Assembly (NCBI GenBank): GCA_028280785.1
Contig: JANQLF010000054.1
Coordinates: forward strand, 1 to 39,704
Direction: 5' to 3'
DNA: 39,704 bases
DNA from: Planctomycetota bacterium
GTDB taxonomy: Bacteria; Planctomycetota; UBA11346
The translations under genes were made by a program, and so were the position numbers. A model generated the notes under the pieces. That model was not told where the DNA came from. It saw nothing but the letters and a program-made list of their open reading frames with translations, and searched no databases. Below are positions 32,792 through 39,704 of this stretch, in pieces. Within the stretch, counting starts at the first letter, position 1. Each line of letters opens with the position of its first letter.

Positions 32792-32806
32792 TTACAAAAG
32801 AAGCTT

Positions 32807-32826
32807 AATGCGTTCTGAAGAGCATT
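32807..32826. terminator. Weak hairpin between convergent desaturase and thiC genes
   Basis: AATGC (32807-32811) pairs with GCATT (32822-32826) around a 10-nt loop, followed on the plus strand by TATTTT. The stem is only 5 bp. It is the only terminator-like structure in the 39-bp gap between the two stops. Confidence 0.3.
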
Positions 32827-32830
32827 TATT

Positions 32831-34797
<1,967 letters not shown>

Positions 34798-34874
34798 TGA
34801 GCTGTAGCCTCAGGAAAAGGTGCTTTGGTCAATCGAGTAATTACGGATAGGCGCTGATTGGGCGGTGTATGGGA

Positions 34875-35906
34875 TTACACTGTTGCTAATTGCTCGACAG
34901 GAACACGCCAGTCGGCAGATCTGCAGTCTAACCACGCATCAGAATCAGCGTTTTCTGCAACCAATTGGTAGATCTCGGTTAAGGCACGCGCAAAGGCGAT
35001 GCCACCGAGTTGTGGCTTGGTATCAGTCTCGATAGCTTCGAAAAAGCCGGCCAATTCGTGGTGGAATCCCTGCGTGACTTCGAGGCGATTATCCGGTCGG
35101 GCATAGCAATTTTGCACTTCCCAAGTGATGCTGCCGTGGTCGTCGCCTTCGCCGATCCACTTGTTGTTCTTTCCACCCCGTCCACCGCGATGCCATGCCA
35201 GACGATTACCGTCTTCTAAATCAATTTGTGCGCCTTCGCAGAAAATTTGATAACGCTCGCTGAGGCCTTTAGTCTTGTTGGCCATGATCAGCGTGCCAAT
35301 GCCACCATCTTTAAATTGTAGCGACAGCGTACCGCCGCCATGCTTGCCGAGATGTAGGCGCAAGCGGTCTACCGGACCGGCGCAGGCTAAAATGCAAGCG
35401 AGGGGATGGCAAGAATTAGCCAGCCACGCACCTGGAATACCCACCGGATATTGAGCGACTAAATGGTGAAACGCACCAGTGTCTTCGCGTGCCATGATTT
35501 CTTTAATTTTATCAACAGCAGGCATGAAAGCTTTTTTGTAACCGACCATGGCAATTTTATTTGATGCGTTTACTTGTGGAAAAATTACATCGAGGGCTTC
35601 GACATTTTCAGCGGCAGGTTTTTCTGCCCAGACATGTAAATCCGCACTGAGTGCTTCAGCAATTAATGTGGGATGCTGTTTTTGCCCAACGCATAATAAT
35701 ACCGCGTCTAAGTTTTCTGCTTGATAACATTGTTGTGTATCGCTGTAAGCCTTGCAGCCAAATTGATGGGCAACGGCGTTAGCGCGTTCCTCGTCGCGGT
35801 CAACGACAGCAGCTAAACGCACCGGTAGATGAATTAAGGTGGGGAGTAGGGTGGTGGTGGCATGAAAACCAACGCCAACTAACGCAATGTTGTATATTTT
35901 AGACAT
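34875..35906 (-). CDS. Gfo/Idh/MocA-family NAD(P)-dependent oxidoreductase
   Basis: 343 residues. The Rossmann fold begins IALVGVGFHA (glycines 11 and 13), with VVDRDEER at the end of strand 2, and the family EKP motif is at E95-P97 (HVWAEKPAAE). The middle part has a catalytic-region GVGYK-like sequence (VGYKKAFMPAV) and HPLACIL, then a beta-sheet dimer domain. Members oxidise or reduce sugars, inositols or their derivatives. It overlaps the upstream isomerase-like gene by 8 nt, so both are one unit, with an AraC gene divergent from it. This grouping points to inducible catabolism of a sugar or polyol, not named by the sequence. Confidence 0.9.
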   Translation of the reverse strand: MSKIYNIALVGVGFHATTTLLPTLIHLPVRLAAVVDRDEERANAVAHQFGCKAYSDTQQCYQAENLDAVLLCVGQKQHPTLIAEALSADLHVWAEKPAAENVEALDVIFPQVNASNKIAMVGYKKAFMPAVDKIKEIMAREDTGAFHHLVAQYPVGIPGAWLANSCHPLACILACAGPVDRLRLHLGKHGGGTLSLQFKDGGIGTLIMANKTKGLSERYQIFCEGAQIDLEDGNRLAWHRGGRGGKNNKWIGEGDDHGSITWEVQNCYARPDNRLEVTQGFHHELAGFFEAIETDTKPQLGGIAFARALTEIYQLVAENADSDAWLDCRSADWRVPVEQLATV

Positions 35907-36732
35907 GTGAAAGTTCCTGTAATTGATCTAAAAATGTGAGGTCTTTTTCGAGCGAATACGACCAGTTATCGGGTGCTTGCCCGTGCGGCGGATTAATGCA
36001 AATGGCTTCGAGGCCGTCGGCGAGTGCAGCACGACAGAGCTCAGCAACTGGCCAATCGCTGTCATCTAAATGCGATTTCCATGCATACACTTTATCATCA
36101 GCATTATTCCACTGACCACCTTTAACGTGAAGGAGGCCGATAATGTCACGAAGCGTGTCATAATCTGCGAGACTTGGATAACGGCCTTCCTGCCATTGGT
36201 TAGCGATGTCCCAAATATATTTAATCTGATCGTTAGCATTAATATTTTCAAAAAATGCTTTAACCAGTGCAGGATCACGACCAATCGAGCCACCAATTTC
36301 ATTTTCAATCAGCACTTGATAACCAGCGTCGATAATTTGTGTGCACCAGCGATGATAGGCTTCAATGATGCGTTGATCATTAACAGTCGAAGCATCACCG
36401 CGCGGCAGTATTAATCGGATAAAGCGTGGTTTTAGCGTCTGCGCAAATGTAATCAGTTGATTAAGCAGGCGATCTTGCTCGGCGATGTAGGCATCATCAC
36501 TATCACCGCGACAGTTGCCGATGCAGCTCGATAAGCACCACGTGGAAAGGCTGCGTTGCTGCATGCCTGCTGCGATGTCGGCAACGATTGCAGCAGTAGA
36601 GGATTCGATCATAGATCCTGACCAATCCATTTTGATATCGAGATCGTGAAGGCCGAGTTGCTGGTGCTGATCAAGCACTTCGGCAATTTTTCCACCGATC
36701 ATAACGTTTAATACGAGTTTTTTGAATTCCAT
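35899..36732 (-). CDS. Xylose isomerase-like TIM-barrel protein (sugar isomerase/epimerase family)
   Basis: 277 residues of the AP endonuclease 2/xylose isomerase-like fold. Metal-ligand candidates are the Glu in YQVLIENEIGG, the Asp in YIWDIANQW and the His in LLHVKGGQ; these mark strands 5, 6 and 7 of the barrel. Typical members isomerise or epimerise sugars or inositol derivatives. The TAA lies 8 nt inside the downstream oxidoreductase, and paired genes like these often act in sequence on one substrate. The ATG at 36732 is 73 nt from the divergent AraC start. No signal peptide, so cytoplasmic. Confidence 0.88.
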   Translation of the reverse strand: MEFKKLVLNVMIGGKIAEVLDQHQQLGLHDLDIKMDWSGSMIESSTAAIVADIAAGMQQRSLSTWCLSSCIGNCRGDSDDAYIAEQDRLLNQLITFAQTLKPRFIRLILPRGDASTVNDQRIIEAYHRWCTQIIDAGYQVLIENEIGGSIGRDPALVKAFFENINANDQIKYIWDIANQWQEGRYPSLADYDTLRDIIGLLHVKGGQWNNADDKVYAWKSHLDDSDWPVAELCRAALADGLEAICINPPHGQAPDNWSYSLEKDLTFLDQLQELSHV

Positions 36733-36805
36733 GTGTATGAGTATAGGTCTTTCTCTAAGAGTGCATTCGACTTGTTCTCCATCTAAAATCGATAATTTCT
36801 CCTGT
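36733..36805. promoter_or_regulatory. Divergent promoter region between isomerase and AraC genes
   Basis: This 73-bp gap has to contain both promoters if AraC starts at 36806. I see no ribosome-binding site for the AraC gene and no obvious palindrome apart from a short CTCT/AGAG. The arrangement suggests that the AraC protein controls the isomerase/oxidoreductase pair from here. Confidence 0.35.
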
Positions 36806-37669
36806 ATGCTTAGTTTGGATGCAGCCTATTGTCCATACATACGAGTGGCTGGCCATGCCCATCGTCCCAAGCCATGGAGTTTTCCTGATCGGATATTGAC
36901 CGATTACCTGATGATTTATGTGGCTGAAGGGAGCGAGTGGGTTTCGGTCGGCGATGAGTATCACGACCTGAGTCCTGGTGATATGTATTTATTACCGCCA
37001 AATAAAATAACCAATAAGGGCTGTCATGATTGGAGTCATCCCTACTGGGTGCATTTTGATTTAATCTATAACAAGCATCGCGACGAAGCACCTATTGCTC
37101 CATGTAATCAATTAAAATTCGATAAAGCACAAAATGCATTTTTGCAACCAGGTCCACAAGAAATTTATGGGCAGGAATTGCCATTGTTAATTCCTGACAG
37201 CATAAAAACGAGAATGGCGCAATATGTTGTTGAAATTAGTGATTTATTTAAGTCATCGGTTCAGATTGATCGTGTAAGAGCTAATCACCTCATCAGTGAA
37301 GCGATGTTGTTATTTGTTGATGCAGCAGCACAGCAGCCGCAACGAGATGCACAGGATAAAATTACTGATGCTGAACGCATTGCCCTAGCTTCACTTGATG
37401 CTGATTTTGGTGTAGCTGAATTTGCCCAAGTTGCAGGATTCAGTCCATCGCGTTTTCACGACGTCTATAAACAATTACGCGGTATAACACCATTGCGTTT
37501 TTTAACCGATGCACGCATGGCAAGCGCTCGCGATTTACTCAAAAATAGTCAATTATCGATTACCACTATTGCCGCGATGGTGGGGCACCCCGATCCAACA
37601 GTCTTCGGTCGCATTTTTAAACGTGAGCATGGACAAAGCCCACGCGAGTGGCGTGCTAGTCAGGTGTAA
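36806..37669 (+). CDS. AraC-family transcriptional regulator
   Basis: 287 residues from the ATG at 36806. Upstream in-frame starts (TTG 36722, ATG 36731 and 36737) would overlap or abut the divergent gene and add residues that look non-domain. The N-terminal part is a cupin-like sensor: LMIYVAEGSEWVSVG, LSPGDMYLLPPN, and YWVHFDL. The C-terminal DNA-binding part has two HTHs: FGVAEFAQVAGFSPSRFHDVYKQ with GITPLRFL, and LSITTIAAMVGHPDPTVFGRIFKR with GQSPREWR. It is a standard two-HTH member, unlike the one at 6128. Divergent from a sugar isomerase/oxidoreductase pair, its probable target. Its 3' end overlaps the convergent LpxH-like gene by 14 nt. Confidence 0.9.
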   Translation: MLSLDAAYCPYIRVAGHAHRPKPWSFPDRILTDYLMIYVAEGSEWVSVGDEYHDLSPGDMYLLPPNKITNKGCHDWSHPYWVHFDLIYNKHRDEAPIAPCNQLKFDKAQNAFLQPGPQEIYGQELPLLIPDSIKTRMAQYVVEISDLFKSSVQIDRVRANHLISEAMLLFVDAAAQQPQRDAQDKITDAERIALASLDADFGVAEFAQVAGFSPSRFHDVYKQLRGITPLRFLTDARMASARDLLKNSQLSITTIAAMVGHPDPTVFGRIFKREHGQSPREWRASQV

Positions 37670-38381
37670 ATATTTTTGAACATTGCTTTGATTTTCCATT
37701 TTCATCAATTTCAATCCAATGTCCTTTATTCCCTTGCCAATCGCCAACAATAAAAAATTCAAGGCCATCAATGAATTGATGGCGCTCTTGGTGGACATGT
37801 CCAGCAATTAAGGTTTGACAATAGCGTTTATGAGCTCTGATTCGACGCGGATCGAGAAAAATAGATTGTAATTTCGAAACGGCTTTTGGTTTTTTGGATG
37901 AGCCCTTGCTTATTGAGCGAATAATATTGACAAACGGCCGATGTACCCAATCCGGAACACAATGATAGAGTCCTTGGCCCCAAAAACCGCGTAAAATGGC
38001 TGCCATCATATGATAGCTGGGGTCATAACAGAGACGGTCGCCATGAACGACACGAATGTATTGCTGGCCGATGCGCATGTCGAGTGATGGCCAGTGGCTA
38101 CGCGCGCCGCATTCAGCGTTAAGTCGTGGACCGGCTGAAAATTCACGATTACCTAGTACAATATCGATCTGCCATTTGCGTTTGCGCAACGTTTGAAAGC
38201 GTTCGAAGACTGCGGTAAATTGTTTTGCGTTATGATCGGTTTCGAGCCAATAATCAAAAAGGTCGCCGAGAATAACCAAGCGTGCTGGTTCTTTGCTACT
38301 TAATAAATCCAAAAAATCCAAGAACGGACCCGCCGGCTCTAATAAATGTACGTCACCGGCTACATAAACAGCTGTGGTCAT
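37656..38381 (-). CDS. LpxH-like calcineurin-family phosphoesterase
   Basis: 241 residues from the ATG at 38381; a TTG at 38387 is also in frame. All metallophosphoesterase motifs are in order: GDVH (9-12), GDLFDYW (39-45), GNRE (77-80), HGDRLCYDPSYH (113-124) and GHVH (194-197). GDLFDYW and HGDxLC are typical of UDP-2,3-diacylglucosamine hydrolase, which makes lipid X for lipid A. LpxH usually has GNRD, so the Glu80 is a variation. A related LpxH2/LpxI-independent phosphatase is possible, but location near no other lpx gene gives no help. The tail overlaps the AraC gene on the opposite strand. Confidence 0.82.
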   Translation of the reverse strand: MTTAVYVAGDVHLLEPAGPFLDFLDLLSSKEPARLVILGDLFDYWLETDHNAKQFTAVFERFQTLRKRKWQIDIVLGNREFSAGPRLNAECGARSHWPSLDMRIGQQYIRVVHGDRLCYDPSYHMMAAILRGFWGQGLYHCVPDWVHRPFVNIIRSISKGSSKKPKAVSKLQSIFLDPRRIRAHKRYCQTLIAGHVHQERHQFIDGLEFFIVGDWQGNKGHWIEIDENGKSKQCSKIFTPD

Positions 38382-38436
38382 GACCAATAGGGTAGGAGCG
38401 AGCTTGTCTGCTCAAGCTGTGGGATAGCGTCAGACT

Positions 38437-39201
38437 ATGCCTCGATTCGCTCTGCGTTTAGCTTACGATGGTACAGACTTCTGTGGTTGGTGGCGTCAGC
38501 CGCAGCAACGCAGTGTTGCTCAGATTTGTGATGAAGCATTTCAGCGTATGGGTGAAGCATCTGCCGAAGTCTTAGGGAGCTCGCGAACTGATGCTGGTGT
38601 CCACGCCGAGGGCCAGGTTGCCCATGTTGATTGTGCGCGTGATTGGCAGCTCGATGAGTTGGTGCATGCCTTAAATGGTCAGTTGCCAAGTGATGTGGCC
38701 TGTCGAGCAGCGGCATTAGTGCGTGCTGATTGGCATGCCTGTCATGATGCCATTTCAAAAACCTATCGATATGAACTGGATATTGGTGCGGTGCGCAGTC
38801 CGTTGCGTGATCGTTATAGTTGGCGCGCTCCCGGTAAATTGGATAGTGATGCACTGCAAAACTTAGCGGCATGTGTACCTGGTGAGCGGGATTGGTCAGC
38901 ATTTTCGCGGAGCAGCGATGCACGTGAAGACTATGTACGTGATATTACTTCAGTGCGCTGGGAACAACGAGGAGATCAACTGCTGTGCTTTGTTGAGGGT
39001 CGTGGCTTTACCTATCACTTAGTACGCAGCCTGGTCGGCGCGATGTTAGCCACGGTCACCGAGCAATCATCAGTGGAAGCATTTCAGCAGGCTTTGGCAG
39101 GGCAGAAATCATCGGCAAGTAATTTCCAAGCGCCGGCAAAGGGACTGTGCTTGGAATCGGTGCAATTTGCGGATCAAATCGACTGGCAAACCCAGCAATA
39201 G
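38437..39201 (+). CDS. truA: tRNA pseudouridine synthase A (TruA)
   Basis: 254 residues, normal family length. TruA isomerises uridines 38-40 in the tRNA anticodon stem. The opening ALRLAYDGTDFCGWWRQP and the catalytic motif SSRTDAGVHA with Asp52 are clear, followed by LPSDVA, FHAR-type sequence replaced by WHACHDAISKTYRYEL, and the C-terminal GRGFTYHLVRSLVGAML. The ATG at 38437 has only a weak ribosome-binding site. It is followed after 51 nt by a QueD/PTPS-family gene in the same direction and is probably co-transcribed with it. Confidence 0.97.
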   Translation: MPRFALRLAYDGTDFCGWWRQPQQRSVAQICDEAFQRMGEASAEVLGSSRTDAGVHAEGQVAHVDCARDWQLDELVHALNGQLPSDVACRAAALVRADWHACHDAISKTYRYELDIGAVRSPLRDRYSWRAPGKLDSDALQNLAACVPGERDWSAFSRSSDAREDYVRDITSVRWEQRGDQLLCFVEGRGFTYHLVRSLVGAMLATVTEQSSVEAFQQALAGQKSSASNFQAPAKGLCLESVQFADQIDWQTQQ

Positions 39202-39252
39202 CGCTGAGGTAAAGTAACTTGTTCAGTTTCAATGTGCTCCTAGCATTTTGCG

Positions 39253-39660
39253 ATGCCGTATTTAACTCGTCGTTTTCGTTTTAGCGCTTCCCATCGCTTG
39301 CACAGTGATGCATTAGATGCTGCAGCAAATGAGCAGCATTATGGCTTATGTGAAAATTTACATGGTCATAATTACTTGCTCGAAGTGACGGTGAAAGGGA
39401 CGGTTGATCCGAAGACTGGCTTCTTTTGCAATGTGATGGATTTAAAGGCCTTAGTTGATGAGCATGTGGTTGATAAATGTGAGCATCAATGTCTGAATGA
39501 TTTACCGTTATTTGCAGACATGGTCACGACTATGGAAAATATTGCGCAAACTATTTGGAATACGATCGAAGCACCGCTCAAAGAAAACGGCATGGTCTTA
39601 ACGGAAGTGCAGCTCGGCGAAACTGAAGATCATTGGGTGCGTATTCGAGGGGATGAATAA
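39253..39660 (+). CDS. queD: QueD/6-pyruvoyl-tetrahydropterin synthase family protein
   Basis: 135 residues. The zinc ligands are H14 (SASHRL), H37 and H39 (NLHGHNY); C33 (GLCENLHGH) is at the catalytic-Cys position four residues before the first His of HGH. The following LEVTVKGTVDPKTGFFCNVMDLK and CLNDLPLF are typical of the T-fold pterin enzymes. Members turn dihydroneopterin triphosphate into 6-carboxy- (QueD) or 6-pyruvoyl-tetrahydropterin (PTPS), so queuosine synthesis or a pterin role are both possible; the symbol is tentative. Its TAA shares a base with the next ATG. Confidence 0.9.
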   Translation: MPYLTRRFRFSASHRLHSDALDAAANEQHYGLCENLHGHNYLLEVTVKGTVDPKTGFFCNVMDLKALVDEHVVDKCEHQCLNDLPLFADMVTTMENIAQTIWNTIEAPLKENGMVLTEVQLGETEDHWVRIRGDE

Positions 39661-39704
39661 TGGCGATGCAAATGATTATTCAGTTTCCTGCGGCCTTAGA
39701 TCAA
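39660..39704 (+). CDS. Start of an unidentified gene, partial (3' end outside window)
   Basis: An ATG at 39660 overlaps the preceding TAA by one base (TAATG), with GAGGGG eight bases or so upstream. It opens 15 codons (MAMQMIIQFPAALDQ) to the window edge. The coupling makes a real gene likely, and a pterin or tRNA-modification function would fit its neighbours, but the fragment is too short to identify. Confidence 0.55.
   Translation, partial: MAMQMIIQFPAALDQ

Noticed and set aside
36722..36805. Upstream starts (TTG 36722, ATG 36731, ATG 36737) for the second AraC gene
   Set aside because: They overlap or abut the divergent isomerase gene, have no ribosome-binding site, and would leave no room for promoters.
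38435..38923. 162-codon minus-strand ORF, rich in His
   Set aside because: It lies wholly antisense to truA, and its His/Pro-rich composition is what the opposite frame of that gene would give; no ribosome-binding site or domain.

Overview
The window reads as a chromosomal segment of a Gram-negative, heterotrophic bacterium of the PVC superphylum, with Lentisphaerota or a neighbouring verrucomicrobial lineage as the best guess. This is inferred from gene content, not from a marker gene. The clues are a large pseudopilin operon with FTLIE-type leaders, an ECF sigma/FecR-type anti-sigma pair, a membrane Ser/Thr kinase-like protein with a lectin-like and TPR ectodomain, a sulfatase, two GH9 enzymes without any SusC/D pair, and an LpxH-like enzyme that implies lipid A. 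I saw no rRNA, tRNA, CRISPR array, insertion sequence or phage gene.

Layout. (1) 1-5837, minus strand: six overlapping or nearly abutting genes in the order G-G-H-I-J-K of type II secretion pseudopilins; the K-like gene runs off the left edge. (2) 6128-10104: an AraC-type regulator with an apparent third helix-turn-helix repeat, convergent with a degenerate Ser/Thr kinase with ConA-like and TPR regions. (3) 10328-23506: a carbohydrate locus with a secreted beta-helix/LamG protein, a GH9 enzyme, an MGH1/GH63-like (alpha/alpha)6 hydrolase, a second larger GH9 enzyme, a medium-chain dehydrogenase and a sulfatase. (4) 23683-25970: a secreted PQQ-type beta-propeller protein and a divergent DinB/HxlR pair with two palindromic operator-like sites between them. 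(5) 26080-30259, plus strand: a secreted clan GH-A hydrolase, an ECF sigma factor, and a FecR-type anti-sigma factor whose periplasmic C-terminus looks like a nucleoside hydrolase. This fusion is the most unusual object in the window. (6) 30334-32791: three small membrane or unknown genes and a fatty acid desaturase. (7) 32831-38381: thiC behind a TPP riboswitch, a Gfo/Idh/MocA oxidoreductase with a xylose-isomerase-like partner and divergent AraC regulator, and an LpxH-like phosphoesterase. (8) 38437 to the right edge: truA, a QueD/PTPS-family gene and the first codons of another gene.

How the parts work together. Secreted GH9, beta-helix and GH-A enzymes could cut plant or algal polysaccharide outside the cytoplasm. 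The MGH1-like enzyme, sulfatase and dehydrogenases have no signal peptide and could finish sulfated or modified oligosaccharides inside. No transporter is present in the window. The ECF sigma/anti-sigma pair is transcribed with a glycosidase, and both AraC proteins sit beside catabolic or secretion genes, so most of the locus looks inducible. Several convergent gene pairs abut or overlap at their stop codons, and at 22003-22023 one hairpin carries both stops in its loop.
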